Assembly: GCA_033807695.1 (NCBI GenBank)
Contig: CM066306.1
Coordinates: 1,550,001 to 1,614,000, forward strand
Reading direction: 5' to 3'
DNA: 64,000 nucleotides
Origin: Daedaleopsis sinensis
Taxonomy: Eukaryota > Basidiomycota > Agaricomycetes > Polyporales > Polyporaceae
Positions within the stretch are counted from its first letter, which is position 1, and the number at the start of each line of letters is the position of its first letter. The notes beneath the pieces were generated by a model that did not search any database, had not been told where the DNA came from, and saw nothing but the letters and a program-made list of their open reading frames with translations. A program made the translations under genes and the position numbers. Shown in pieces: positions 13,730-26,675 of the stretch.

Positions 13730-15873
13730 TCAGAGACCAACGGCGGTCAGGAGCTTAGCAAAGTTGGGGGTACCAAGACCGGTGACCTAGATCACATCGC
13801 GTGCACGTCAGCTCTAGTCCTTCAGCAAACGGGATCGCGGTTAACGTTACTCACCGGGTCCCAGCCAGCACGCGCGGGGAAGCCGTTAGTGTTGCAGCCC
13901 GGGTTGCTCCCGGTCGTGATGTCGTTGAGCGCCGATGCCCCCGTCGAGTACAAGAAGGGGTTGAGGAAGCCAAGCACAGGCTTGCCCGCGGCCGCGAGCT
14001 TGTCGTTAAGCAGGGCGATGACGCTTGCGAAGATCGGGGAGGAGCACGAGGTGCCCGCGACGAGCCCGGTCTGGCCGCCGACGACGATTTCGACGTTGTT
14101 GCCCTGGGCGGCGATGTCGGGGAACGCGCGGCCGTTGCGGGAGAACTTGCCGCTGTTGGTGTTGCCGAGCGCGGTCAGGTAGGTCGTCACCGCGGTGTCT
14201 TGGTACGACGGGCGGGCGAAGATCGCGGAGAAGCCGCCAGAGGAGAATGACGCGGAAGTTTCGGTGGTTCCTTGCGTCGCACCGACGGAGGTCAAGCTGT
14301 ACGGGACAAGTTAGGAACCCCGCATATCAGGAGAGCAGATGGTGCGTACAAGGGGCAGCCAGAGGGGAAGGTCGGGATGAAGGTCGTGCAACTCTGGCTC
14401 TGCGAACCGGAAACGCCACCGTCACCAGACGCGTAGAGAATGGAGACACCACGGGCACCAAGCTGCATGTAAGCATTGCAGAGGGAGCTAGCACGAGCAC
14501 CACGAGCGCTATGAGTCAAAACAGTTGCACGACTGGCTAAACTGCACGGGCTTACTTGGCAAGGCTCGCAGTGAGATCGGGCTCGTCGAAACCATAGCTG
14601 GTCGTGAGCACCGCAGGCGGGTTCGCCTCGGCATTGATGGCGTTAGCCAGATCAATGAAGCCGTTCAAACCATCACGGTTGTTGTCGCCGACAGAGAAGA
14701 AGGTGGTCGAGACTCCAGAGGCTACACCGACGGTGTATTGAATATCGAGGTTCTGCAACACGATATGAGCCTCCTTCACAGACAGAATCAATGACGAGTT
14801 AAACATACAGCCTCGACACCAGCCTGGCTTGCAGCTTGGGAGTTCTGGCCGCCGTCCAGGGTTTGGAGGGCGAACGTGGTGGACGAGGAGAGATCAGGAC
14901 GGAGACGGGTCAAGAAAGTCTGATGGGACAATCGTAATCAGCCCAAAGTCTACTGAGATATATAGAATGCACGCGCATACTTTGAGGTCGGCCTGGTTGG
15001 CGAACTGGTCGATGAAACCGCTGACACCGAGGGTGTTCTTGCTGGTGGCGCGAGTCGTGGGGATACCGTACAACGCCTGCAAACATGCAGGGGTGACGGT
15101 CGATGCACACGACGCGGGAACGGCATCAGACGTTAGGTTAAAGTCGGGTTGTATGGCCTCGAGCGTAGGTGGAACTATGAACTTCGGGGAGCCAAAGACC
15201 GACGTCACAAAACTAAATAATAGATTGATGATTAGTGGTAATGTCCGCGCTCGTGAGTTCGATTGACAATCGAGTCACGTACACGGTAGTAGGGTGGACG
15301 AAGTCGAGGTGGCCCTTGAGGTCGGCAGGGATGGAGTAGGAGAGCGTCCGAACCGAAGTCTCTCCGGTGCCAGTGTGGACGAACTCCGTGAAGTCAGCGT
15401 CGAGGAGCGCGTTCGCCTTGCTAACGGGGATGGAGAAGCTGATCCAGTCGCCCGCAGGGGACGCCTTCTTGGCGACGATGTCGTTCTCCTTCAGCCACTC
15501 CTGCACAGCGGAAACAGTCTCTGGCTTCGGCGCCACGAAGCTCTCGACCTGTGAATTCGAAGGTTCGTCAATGATCCGGAGACACTGAGACGGGGTAGAG
15601 CGGGTTGCGCCATACCTCCTCCTTGGAGAGGAACTGGCCGCGAAGAGGGCTGCCGGGTGTGCTGACGTCCATGAGAGCCTTCTCGAGGCCTGCCATGTCG
15701 CTCGAGACCATTGCAATGCGGAGGTCGAGCATCGTCTCCGGGGAGGCGGGGCCCTTCGTGGTGAAGACCTCGGGGACCTTTGCACGGGTCTCGTGCACCT
15801 GCATACTGCGCGCGACGGGCTTGCCGTACGCGAGAGCAGCGAGATACGCGACGAGGAAGACTGAGGAGCGCAT
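13730..15873 (-). CDS. Secreted sedolisin / tripeptidyl-peptidase-like serine protease (family S53)
   Basis: An acid-active serine-carboxyl peptidase, probably extracellular. The start at 15873 gives the signal peptide MRSSVFLVAYLAALAYGKP. An inhibitory pro-domain follows (TMLDLRIAMVSSDMAGLEKA, then VAPKPETVSAVQEWLKEN). The catalytic domain starts with the typical CLQALYGIPTTRATSKNTLG. The catalytic Glu and Asp lie in GVEANLDIQY, which is formed by splicing across the intron near 14752-14806. The oxyanion Asp is in LYASGDGGVSG, and the nucleophile Ser in VAGTSCSSPIFASVIALL. A last short exon after the intron near 13770-13845 gives WDPVTGLGTPNFAKLL and ends at 13730; the flanking DITTGSNPGC is the usual calcium-site region. 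All catalytic residues are present and the length fits the family. A TATA-like box lies about 80 bp upstream. Confidence 0.94.
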
Positions 15874-15950
15874 GGCGAGTCGACAGCGAGAGCCGGAAAT
15901 GACTGAGGGCTGAACTACTCGTGAGGATGAAAGAGCTCAGACACCACAGA

Positions 15951-15958
15951 CTTTATAC
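15951..15958 (-). promoter_or_regulatory. TATA-like box of the sedolisin gene
   Basis: Minus-strand GTATAAAG lies about 80 bp upstream of the sedolisin start codon at 15873. This is good core-promoter spacing; the evidence is sequence and position only. Confidence 0.5.
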
Positions 15959-17734
15959 CGCCGTAGAGGAGGAAGGAAACCGGTGCCTCTGGGTCTGATG
16001 GTCAGCAGGCCCGGCGATAACACATCGACAGCACATGGAGGCAGTCTGATTGCACTCTGTCGGATCGTCCGGACATGCGGCCTCAGAGACGGTAGATGTG
16101 GGAACCGAACTGTTTTTGTCGGGGCATACGTCGGGGTATCCTGGAAGGCAAAACGATCCCGTACGAAGATCTGTGGGGAGAAGAATGTGTGCAAAAACAG
16201 CAACGAAGAGGTCGGGGTTTCCCATACTGCGCTCAGTGTGAGAGTCGGTACATGCGGTGGCGAGAGAACGGGCTGACGCGTCGCTACGCCTGCGATCTAT
16301 GGCGGTCCCAATTAGTTAATGAATGCGCACGTTCAGATTGAAACTGACGTGCATAATGTCAGAGGTAAGCTCTTGCTTTGGAGCCTATCGAACCACATCG
16401 AAGAGGCAGGGTGCATCACAAGACATGGGGCGAGGACGTCTTATCGCGCGACCGAGCATGGAGAGAAGCGGAGCCTGGGAGTCGGAACTCTGTAGTCATT
16501 GTCGAAGATGTGCCGCCCAGTCATAGAAGCAGAACTGTACACCCGCAGAAGACCGCTATCGACGGATTGTCCGGGACGTCGCCCAGTGTCCACGTTCGAA
16601 TTGCGAGCTTGAAGATGGAACATAGACGTTGCCGGCGGATGCCAGGTGTGCCACCATGCGGTGATGACACGGTCCGTCGCCGTTCATACCAGCAGAACTA
16701 CTACGTATACATAGTGTCATGGTGGTAGTATACAGCAGTAGTGATGATGGTATGCAGATTTTGCTCAGCCTGCTCTCCTTTCGCTTGACAGCCTCGAGAT
16801 TCCCACGACATAGATTATCGTGAAAATCACGACGAGCTTTCCGTGTTCCGGGCATCGCCAAGTAACGAGAACGAAATGTATCCCGGAGGTCGACCTCCGA
16901 AGGTTGCATCAGGTTCGTCGACGTCGTCCAGAGCGTTCCGGCGCGGCGCGTGGTGCTGCACTTCAAGGAAGGCGATATCAATATTATCTCCTGTGCCATA
17001 GTTACTCAGTGGCACCTGGCTGAGGCTGCCGTCCCGGGCCCGTTCTCCAATGTCTATCCCTATCTTACATTTATACCAGCCCGATCCTACGGCAGTGGTG
17101 AATAAAATCTGTATACAGGTGTTTGTGCTTGCCAAGTTGGCTCAGGGCCACTATCTGTATTTTCCCAATTGCCGTACGGCGGCCATGTGGGTGGGACGCA
17201 CTACTATTTTTAGAGACGAAGAAATCAGTCGACGGCTCTGGCAGCGCAGCAGCGCTCAGGCCTCAGGTTAGATGGATCATCGTAGCCGAGCTTCTCAGTG
17301 ATGCATGTGCATGTGGTTTGCTCCAGGTCTCTTTGTAATACCCTCCAGCAGACAGCATTTGCGATATCTTGAGGCCACAGGATCATGTTCTAGAGGGATT
17401 GTGCATATGCAACCTAAGAACGCTCAGGCTGCAGACCGACGGCTTCGAAACGGCAGGGATGACTACCTATCAGGGCTTCTTAAAGACCTGCCATAATCGG
17501 ACGTGAGTGACCGGCGATGGTCGTTTCCACCCGCGCCTTCCCTTCATTGCTAAAGGACAGAAGCCTAATGCCATGGAGTATTTGAAAGAACAGCATGCGG
17601 AGCTGAGTAACGTCTCTCGCAGGTGCCCACAAAGCTCACCGAGCAACCGCGAAGGGTAGGATATCTGAGAGAATGCCATATGACCCGTTAAAATACAACT
17701 TGATCATGTGTGTATCTCCGTCAGCGCGGGCCTC
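15959..17734. other. Gene-poor 1.8-kb region
   Basis: This region lies between the sedolisin promoter and the lipase stop. Only short, mutually inconsistent frames occur, and none forms a splice-consistent gene or matches a family I know. I see no terminal repeats. It may include decayed sequence. Confidence 0.45.
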
Positions 17735-18842
17735 TCAAAGGGGGCAGAACCTGTTCGCCATCGAGATGTTCTGGAAGTACGGCCCCCTGTGGTTGTCCAC
17801 GCTCACGTCGAGCAGGCTCTTGCCTGCCGCGCAGTTCTCGTTTTCCTGACCCGGGCAGAGGAACGCGGTCGCGACGTTGCCGCTCGCGTCCACGGCGGTG
17901 ATGTGCACCTCGTTGCTCGGGTGCTGGAATTCGAGGAACTGCGGGGGCACTCGGGGGACCGGGTCAGCCTGATTCGTAACGTGTGTGAAAGACGAGCCGA
18001 GCTGCACCGAGACGAGTCAGTCATACTGGTTAGATGTAGACACGCAATGCTGGGACAGTGCTCACCGTCGAGTCGACAAGGTCTGCCCAGGCCTTGTTGC
18101 CGACCCGAGGCAGGCCGAAAACTGTTGCGGTGAGTGCTACACTCGGATCGAGCTTCATCCTGAGCATCATCGCGTCGATACTTGCGACCGCAGCTCCGAG
18201 ACTGTGTCCGGTGACCAGGACCTTCTTCGCGCCGGTCGACTGCAGCGCACTCGAGACCGTCGAGAAGACGATATCAGCCGTCCTCCCTTGAGTCCTCAAG
18301 AAGCCATCGTGCATCTTGACATCCTCTGCACATCACCATCACGCACGGTCTCATCAGCAATTCAAACCCCGCGTGTTGCGTCATGTGCAGGACTCACTGC
18401 CAGCAGCCGGGAGGACAGCAGTGTCCGCGTCGATTTGCAAGAAGTTGACATCGTTCAGGTCCGAGAGGAGGTTCTTCGGTTCCGTGCCCTGGTGCGCGAC
18501 GACGATCGTGGCTTGGTCGACGTCGTGCGCGACGAAGAAGTTCGGCACGAGCGCGTCGTCCCCGCCTGCGACGAGGATCTTGACGTTTCCGAGCGCGTCG
18601 CACGGGGCCCCGCACGTCAGGTTCTGCACGACACCGGACGAGCAGTACGACGCGCGCGCGAAGAGCGCCGGCCGCACGAGCTTGCTCGTGATCTCCTCCT
18701 GCGTGAGCTTGACAAGGTCTTTATCAGACGTCTCGCCGGCGAAATCAAGGTTGATGTCCCCGAGACCGAAGGGAACCGGGGTAGGCGCCGCCGCTGCGAG
18801 GCGGAATGCGGCGAGGAGGAAGACGAGGGGGAAGGGGCGCAT
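17735..18842 (-). CDS. Secreted class 3 lipase
   Basis: A predicted triacylglycerol lipase or esterase with the class 3 (Rhizomucor-type) alpha/beta-hydrolase fold, exported from the cell. The start at 18842 gives the signal peptide MRPFPLVFLLAAFRLAAAAP. The N-terminal half includes VRPALFARASYCSSGVVQNL and the oxyanion-hole region IVVAHQGTEPKNLL. After an intron comes the nucleophile elbow VLVTGHSLGAAVASIDAMML, then TVFGLPRVGNKAWADLVDS. After a further intron come the catalytic Asp in VTNQADPVPRVPP and the catalytic His in SVDNHRGPYF near the C-terminus. Paired Cys residues (LTCGAPC and the late CPGQENENC) fit an extracellular enzyme. The protein ends at 17735. The triad is complete and the length, about 300 residues, is typical. 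Confidence 0.93.
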
Positions 18843-20203
18843 GGCGGAGTCGGATTGAGTCTCGGGGCGGACGGCGAGAGCAGCAGCACAACAGTACGTC
18901 TGGACGTCAAAGGAGAGTTTCGTGTGTCGTGACGCGCGGTGTGCTGGTATGCGTGGTGTGTATCGAGGTGCGCGAAAGTCAAACAGAACGAGCCCACCGG
19001 GGGTTGAGGAAGCAAAGGCCAAACCAGGGCCAACACCAAAGGGTGAACAGAAGACAACAGTTGGGCTCGACAGTCACAGTCAGGGATGGCAGCTGTGGGC
19101 AGACGAGTATCAGAGATCTCCACACCAGCCTTTTATATGCGTTCCGTCACCTGGCGCGTCCTGCGCAGCATAGGAGCTGCCAAGAGCCTCAACCAGTGAA
19201 CGAACAACGCGCGCATCAGTGGGCCTGCCAATCTGCGGTGGGCTGTAGACTCAAACTTAGTGATGCATGTGGAATTGGTTCCAAGGCGGTCGCCATGCAT
19301 GATCGTTGATATCAACGTTGTCGTAGGTGAGCTTGAACCCAGGTTGAACCCAGCCCAAGAGGTCCACCGTGCCCACATGGTGGAGAGAATGGCAAAGATG
19401 AGAAGAGCATGTGTGGAAACCGCGAAAGGAGTTGCTCTCTTGCGTTTGATGGTGACCGGGAGGACTGGAGGCACTGCAAAAGCATGATGTGGGTCCATCA
19501 AAAGTTGAGACTATGACCTGTTCTACAGTACTAGTGACCGTCGTCAACAAACATCATCCCTCCTCACTTTCGGAGTAACACTTACTTACTAGGTGAACTT
19601 TTGGCTTCTAAGCTTTGAAACTTGAGGCTATGTGGTCGAAGTGATGTCCATGCTCTAGGGCCACTGATTACATATGACCTGGGCTTGGGCACTCTCATCA
19701 AACAGGCGGAGTACTGCAGCTAGCTGTCGCATCGATAGTGAGAGTTTGGAACAGGAACGTTGACAACGATATAGACGCCACTAGTGGTTGCCATTGCCCA
19801 CTTGGGGCTACGATGATGACATCATCGCATACCAAACGCCTGTCAAAGTCCGATACATATGACTCTTGAGTAAGTACTGAACACTTAGTACTCATGATCA
19901 TCTTGTAATGCAAAAGATGGTCCGATTGACCCGCAATGAGAGATCTGCGACGTCGATTGCTAGTTCATATATGACTATTACCAGTCCAACGGGTATGAAC
20001 GTTTATCGCAATCGATACTGGAAAGTACATTGCACACTACACAAGGTTGTTACATAGTGACGGGTCGTTATCCAAGTAGCAACAAAACGAGATGGCCAAA
20101 AAATTACATAGAGATGAACGCGAACATACTTCAAGCTTGAAGACCAACCTGGGTCCAGACCCGCAGCTTCCGCCGACCATCCGCAGCGCAATCCGGGATA
20201 CGC
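18843..20203. other. Intergenic region with possible lipase promoter
   Basis: This is 1.36 kb with no supported gene. A minus-strand TATAAAA lies near 19131-19137, about 290 bp upstream of the lipase start. That is far for a core promoter unless there is a long leader or a 5' UTR intron. The rest up to the 3' end of the next gene shows nothing I can name. Confidence 0.4.
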
Positions 20204-21917
20204 TCAGTAGCGTCCGTATCCCCCATATCCAGGGGCGACCCCGCTGTCGTAGCCCGTCGACCCCATGCTTGGGTATCTCCCATACCCGTCGGTCCCGAGC
20301 GCCCTCTCGCGCTCGCGCTCCTCCCTCTCCCAGCGCAGACGATCCCGCTCGTGCCGCTCGCGGTCCGCCCGCTCCCAGTCCCGCGCCTCCCTCTCGCGCT
20401 CCATCTCGCGCTCCCTCTCCCTTTCACGATCGTAGTCGTCGTAGCGGCCGACGTCGCTCGACTTACGACGATGCCTGTTGCTTGCGGTGGAGTGCCTGCG
20501 CGAGCGATGGGGCTGCGAGATGATGACGGTCGAGCCGGGAGGAACGGCCTGGCCGTTGGGAAGGGTGTATCCGCTAGCACCATACTGCCCTACTCCTGCA
20601 CCATACTGGCTTGTTGCTCCACCATATCCGACGGGAACGCCGTTGAAGGTGTAGGGGGTAGGTGCCGCAGCTGCGCCGCCGTACGGGTTGGGAGAGGCAC
20701 CGCCGTAGGTGTACGTTCCGGGTTGGGCCCCGCTGTACGGGGTACCGTACGAGCCGTATGACCCTGACATGCCAGCTCCATAGGGTGATCCAGGGATCGC
20801 AGCCCCAGGAATAGGCATTGGGACGGCATTTGGTGTCGCGTATCCTGGCAAGGCAGCCCCACCCATGAGGGGCGAGCCGCCAACTCGGACAACCGTGGGG
20901 GTGCTGAAAGAGTTGTGTCGGCTTCGGCTGCGACGGTATGAGTCGTCATAGCCGTATGCGTCGCCACCGCTAGAAGCATATGAAGAAGCGCGACCCACAC
21001 CACTGGAGTTGGCGAACAACTAATCCGTTCACGTGAGCTATTCTGAAGCAAGACTTAGCTTATGGGAACGGACGCACCCGATCGGCAAGTATTGAAGCGA
21101 CAGAGGCGGCGGCTTCACATGCGGCTCTGAGATTGTAGGTATCGAGTGCCCTTTGCGAGTATTGCCACAGGCGTTGCGCTGCAGGTGGTATGACAAGTCA
21201 GTCTCCGATCGCACCATCCGTACACGCGGTACGTACTCTCAGCGATCGCCATGCCAGTCAGACCCTCACGCTGCCTCTCTCGATCGGCACTGAGCGGTTC
21301 ATACAAGAATGAGTTGTGCTTCCACGTGCGATAGGCTTCATATGCTGCCGCAGCGCCAATATCTTCCGGGAGAAGCTGCGTGAGCGGCACCTGTGGGGCA
21401 GCGCGTCATGGTAAGCATGGTATACAGCCCGCTTTCGCGTTTGGGGTGGATAGAGGGCAAGGAGGTGGAGCGGAGAGGAGGGAGACGTACCAGGCCGCTG
21501 TAAACCTTTTTGTGCCAGTGTCGCGCATCGCTGTGGCCGATTCCCAGTCCGAGGCCGTTCCGTATGCGTGTCATGATAGTATCGAAGAGTCCACTGAGAG
21601 ACACAATGTTAGATCAGGCTGTGAAGATGAACTGCTAATCATTACTTACGGATCGGGATTCATAGCATGAGCGTTGTAGAAGTCGTATCCTTTCCCTGCG
21701 TATTTTTTCATTACTGGTCAAACACAGCACATCAAGAGGAAGCAGGCGCGACATACATGAAGGTTGGGGTTGGAACCCTGGCCTAGGAGGTGCGCCGAAT
21801 TGAAACTGCAGTGCGTTGCGATGGTCCAGACGAGGTGAAGGGGAGATGCAAGACAAAGTTACGTACCTGAGAGGTACCCCAGCCAGGGACCTGAGTTTGA
21901 TAGTAATTGTAGGCCAT
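20204..21917 (-). CDS. Conserved fungal protein of unknown function with charged Arg/Glu C-terminal helix
   Basis: I do not recognise a named domain. The start at 21917 gives MAYNYYQTQVPGWGTSQ, followed by small exons (FQFGAPPRPGFQPQP; MKKYAGKGYDFYNAHAMNPD; GLFDTIMTRIRNGLGLGIG). The central part is helical and Ala-rich (LPEDIGAAAAYEAYRTWKHN; RALDTYNLRAACEAAASVA) and looks like the conserved globular core. The large last exon (20204-21019) is low-complexity, rich in Gly/Tyr/Pro/Ser (GSYGSYGTPYSG, TPYTFNGVPVGYGGATSQYG). It then has an Arg-rich patch and a run of alternating Arg/Glu (DYDREREREREMERERE) that could form a long single alpha-helix. It ends in a Gly/Tyr tail. The composition suggests a partly disordered scaffold, but that is inference. 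Divergently transcribed from COG5 across a 615-bp shared promoter region. Confidence 0.75.
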
Positions 21918-22532
21918 CGCCGAGTCGAGAAAGAAAGTATAGGTGTCGTCTAGGAGAGAGGATGCAGCAGTATAGCTTATGGGTGGTGAGAGTGGAGAAG
22001 GGGGGATGGGAAGACGGTGTCTGGTGGCGCGCTACAAGAAGGGACTAGCACAGTCATCTGCCGTGCCCAGTAATCTCATCTTATAGGCAAAACGTGACGT
22101 CACGCGTCGCCAGTTGGTTTGTTCTCGCGCGGCGATCTGCTACGGCCACAACGAGCAGCGTGTTCGCTTCTAGCTAGAAGCACGACCGCACGCCTTCTCT
22201 TCCGGGCGCAGAAACGAGGCCGTGATGCTGACAACTGGCTATATGTGTGAGAGGTATATGTTACCTGTGGTGACCTTGCGGGATATCTGGAGGCTGCAGC
22301 TCCCTGGGACGCTGGCGCAGCAGCACTGTGAACATCCGTCGAGGGCGCAGTAAGGCAAGGTGGTTCAAGGAGGTATAAGGTTACACAACGGACGTGGTGG
22401 CGTGAAAGAGAGAAAGGAACACGGCCTCGAGGCAGACCAACTAGTCTCCGCGGTCACAAAGCGCTGATTAGATTAGATCAGGATCCAACGTTCACAGGCG
22501 TCTGCACGCGAACGCGCTCACCGTTCGCAGCG
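21918..22532. promoter_or_regulatory. Shared divergent promoter region
   Basis: About 615 bp separate the starts of the Arg/Glu-rich protein (minus) and COG5 (plus). It has no open frame of note. By position it should hold both promoters, but I see no unambiguous TATA box, as is common for housekeeping genes. Confidence 0.45.
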
Positions 22533-25500
22533 ATGGCGAGCGTTGTCACTTCACATACTCCTTTGTTGTCCCCGTTCCTCCCCATGTCCCGCTCGAATGT
22601 CTGGTCGGTCTCTTGAACAATGCACCCTCTCCTTTGTCTTACCTCTCTTCAGACTATGCAGTCTTTGCCCTACCCGACTTCGACCCGAACGATTACGCCA
22701 ATGCCATCCTAGCCGGGGAGCCATACCCCCCACAGCCCGGGAAGAACAAGGCAACGAAAAGCAGCGGCCTTACGCCCGCTAGCGAGGATGTCTCTGTGGC
22801 TATCTCCAAGCTCACTTTCAATCTGGACGACGTGGAGAAGCAGCTCAAGAATGTGGTAAGCAACTTGTCACCCGCGGTGGGCACCGCGGAGATCCCTCAA
22901 ACCTTGGCTACGGAGCATGTACCCCTTGCTTGTAGAGGGTCACTCCCAAGAGAGGCCTGCCTGCTCTGTATCACCTTCCCGCGGCAGCTATTGCCCATGG
23001 CAGGGAGAGTACCTTCGGATGTAATAGCATGCTTCGTGCTCACCTGCGGTGCCTGCGCCCATCGAAGCGTTCTGTATATCTGCTCACACGTCTGTATAGG
23101 TGACAACCCATCACGAGAACCTGCTTGTGCAAGCCGCGGGTGTCTCGGACCTAGAGGGCTCACTAGGCTCGGTCCATACTGGCCTAAACGAGCTTGATTC
23201 CTCGCTTGAAAAGTAAGTCAACCCTGCCCTTTACGCTTGCTAGACCCGCCCAGGCTAGTTGTGGTTTGAGGAGCTTTCATCACATAGCCTCAAACCGCAT
23301 TCTGAAGCGACTTTGAGGTGGGGTATCGTTGTGCTCCGAGAGCTCGGACTGCAGATATTGCACCCTGCTTATCATGCCGCCCTGTGTCATACACGGGAAA
23401 GCGTTAACATAATGTCAGTTTGTGCGTCCTAGGCTCTTGGAGTTCATGATCCCGTGTGGACCACATGCGCGTTATTTTCGTGTATTGGACGGCCTAACAT
23501 CCACCACTGTCCGTCCAGCGTCATTTAAAGATAGCGGTGATTTTCAATTACCCTGGGCGCAGAGCTCCCGTGGAGTCCTTCTTGTTCTCGTGCAACGATA
23601 GCGCAACATCAATGTGCGCCCCGGTCCTTGGGCGCAGACTCTCATGACTCACTTCTAGACTTCGTGTCAAAATTCGTGTGCCGTACCAATCCCTTCAGCA
23701 GCATGTCAGCAAACTCGACCGAATACAGCAGGCGTCAGATATCCTGCGCCGCACCTCGCGCTTCGTAACCCTTGCGCGCCGACTGGAGCTCCAACTTGCA
23801 GAAATGAACAAGAGCGAGGCGACACAGACCAATACAGCTCAAAAGCCGAAGGGGCAGACAACCACTCCAGCAGGTGTCCGAGCGGATACCCCACTAGACG
23901 AGGATGACAAGGAAAGGGCCATCGCCAAGGCAGCTCTTACTATCGCCGAGTTGAGTCAGTATTCTTTCGCGTTCTCTCTTGTTTTCTCTGTCTTGATTGT
24001 ACCCCCAATGACTAAATACTAACCAAGTGAATTATGATACAGCTGCACTCCTCGACGCATCTTCCGAGTCGTCCCAGGGCGGAACGATCGGCGATGGCTC
24101 CATTGACACCGACCAGTATAGCGGCGACCGTGTTCCATTGAGCTCGATCAAGGCCATAGCAGCCCATCTGTCGTTCGTCGATGCCGCGCGAGCCCGCGTT
24201 ACTTCGGATATGGAGTCTATGGTCTTCACTGGCTTGGCGACACTCGTGCGTTTCAGTGTGGACTGCGATCTGAACCGCATTAACACGTTGCTCTAGAACC
24301 AATCGCTTCTTGCGAGCTCATTGCAAACCGCGCACAACCTTCGCGTTCTGCCGGATCTGGTGCAGAATCTGGTCACTGACCTATCGCAAGCTGTGGAGGG
24401 CCGCATTCGGTCCGCGTTCGACCTCACGCGCATCTCGAAGGATATCATGGCCAAAGGTATATCTCCGTGTTGACGAAGAGACGTCGTGCATCGATATCTT
24501 ACACCACTCCTTCGCAGAGTCGACATCTATCGGGCAGGGTCTCCTGTACAAGTCCCGCGTACGAACCGAGCCCACGAGTGTCACCGCGCCGCAATGGACG
24601 GCGGCGCTCTGGGGCAGTCTGGAGAGTCTCATTGAAGAGATGGCCGATTGCTGCATCAAGGTATACACCCTTGAGAAGGTGCTTCGGATAAAGCGCGACC
24701 CGGTGACCGACGTGGTCTTCTTAGACGAGGCGATGAAGGTTCGTGCGGTTACTGGTCCCGCTTTCTGCGTCTAAGGTTGTCTCGCAGGTGCTTGAGAACC
24801 GCCCAAGTACCACGTTCTGGTCGTCCCTGGGTCGCTCTCTAGAAAGGCATGCTCGAGATGCTGCAAAGGGTACGCATAATTCAAGGTTCGCAGTGACTGG
24901 AACGTTAAAGATACCACAGGCTCGACGTTTCTGCAACAGACACTAAGCACAGGATACCCGCGACTCTTGCGCCTGTTCCATTCATTCTTCACGAAGATCG
25001 CAGTGCACACGGACACCGTCTACTCGCAAACACACCAAAGGTACGAGGATCCGCCTGCATCGATGCGTCGCACCCCTGATCTGTCTGCCGCAGCACCGAG
25101 ACGGTCCTCGTCCTCCGCGCACTCTCAAACTTCGAGTCGCTCTACCTCTCACGATCGTCCACCAGGCTCAACGAAGCTGTCGGACAGGCTTTCTCTGGCG
25201 GCGCACGTGCGCCCCCAGGAATGTCCGAAGGTATCAACATTGCCCGGGCGGTCGCGAACGAGCTCGACTCGGCGAAGTTCGACCCGCTGCTCGTGCAGTC
25301 TGTCGCGCGGCATGCAGTGGCAGGGTTAGAACTGATGCACACGCGGCTGGATGCGCTGGTGAGTGCGTGCCGTCCGCGCCCCGACACACGCTGATTGCGT
25401 CCAAACAGATCGCCAGAGAACGAGCGGCAACGAGCCTGGTCGGGCCCGTCGCGACGGCTCCGCAGATTTTGAACGCACAGCTCGCAACGTGTGTCTACCA

Positions 25501-26508
25501 CTGTTGGGCGCGCCTCGACAAGCTCCGTGAGGAGTACCCGGAGAAGGTCGTGGCTACACTCGAGCCTGCTATCAGCGTACGTGCGCTCCCCTCCGTATCT
25601 CAAGATCCTAAGTGCACCATCTCACGACGGACTCCCCCACCAGAGACTGCACGAGACGTTCGAGAAGATCGTCAACCCGCTGCTGGCAGCGATCCGCCGC
25701 GAGCTCGCGGCCATAACCGCGAAGCTGCACCGCATGGACTTCGGCGCGGCCGCCTCCGGCGCCCCCTCCATGGGCGGCGGCGCGAGCCCGTACATGAAGG
25801 ACCTCGTCGAGAAGCTCGCGTTCGTGAAGGCCGAGGTGCTCGCGCCGTACGCCGTGCCCGAGATCGCGCGCGACTGGGTGCGCGCGCTCGTGCGCACCGC
25901 GATCCGCACGTTCGTGCTGCACGCGTCGCTCGCGAAGCCGCTCGGGGAGAGCGGGAAGCTGCAGCTCACGACGGACATGGCCGAGCTCGAGTTCGCGCTC
26001 GGCGCGTTCATGAGCGACAAGGCGCAGAGCATGCGTGGGGCGGACTGGGAGAGCGTCGGGCCCGACTACCGCGCGCTGCGCGCCATGCGGTATGTCCCTG
26101 CTCCTTGCTCTTTCACGTTCACGTCCCTTTTTCGTTTTTGTTTTTTCGTTTTGCACGCGAACGGGAAGCTCACGCGCAGCGCTGCACAGACAGCTTCTCT
26201 TCCTGGACAACGCGAGCCTCGCGTCGCCGAAGCTCACGGCGGGCCTGCCGCCGCTCATCGTGCTGCACCACATCCTGGTGCGCTCGCCGATCACCCTCCC
26301 GCATGCACTGCACGGCTGGGCAGAGGCAGAGTACGTGCGCTGGGTGGAGGAGCACTCTGAGGAGGAGGCGTGGAGCCTGATTGAGAGCGATATCGTGCAC
26401 TGGGAGAAGATCACGGAGGCGGAGGGCGGCGATCTGGGCGCGGCGGCGGAGTACGTCCAGCTCGCACGGGCCGTACTTGCTAATGCACAGGGGAAGTCCG
26501 GCGCATGA
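22533..26508 (+). CDS. COG5: Conserved oligomeric Golgi complex subunit 5
   Basis: A subunit of the COG tethering complex that captures retrograde vesicles at the Golgi. The N-terminal exon carries YAVFALPDFDPNDYANAILA and the heptad-like region ISKLTFNLDDVEKQLKNV. Splicing leads into VTTHHENLLVQAAGVSDLEG, then LNELDSSLEKLRVKIRVPYQ and VSKLDRIQQASDILRRTSRF, the coiled-coil Cog5 N-terminal domain pattern. Later exons give the alpha-helical body (LPDLVQNLVTDLSQAVEGRI, AALWGSLESLIEEMADCCIK, RTAIRTFVLHASLAKPLGES), and the protein ends at 26508 (RAVLANAQGKSGA). Two introns are long for this genome, about 240 nt (22858-23100) and about 440 nt (23215-23658). The true start is unclear. The ATG at 22533 is out of frame with the first clear exon unless a weak intron intervenes, and a pyrimidine-rich acceptor at about 22652 hints at an upstream first exon. 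The identity is well supported; the 5' end is not. Confidence 0.85.
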
Positions 26509-26675
26509 TGCATGACCATGGCCATTGTATACGCGCTGTTTTTGGGAACGTAGTGGAAGCACGTCTGATAGCTGCACTGTCGAGTGGACCCAACCAAGAC
26601 ATCGATAGTTAACCATGGAAATTTTCGTACTTTTAGTTTTAGATTGGTGAACAGCATTCCCCAACTGCAGGCTGC

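Noticed and set aside
25608..26657. 349-residue minus-strand open frame
   Set aside because: It is the antisense shadow of COG5 exons in GC-rich sequence and has no recognisable domain or splice structure.
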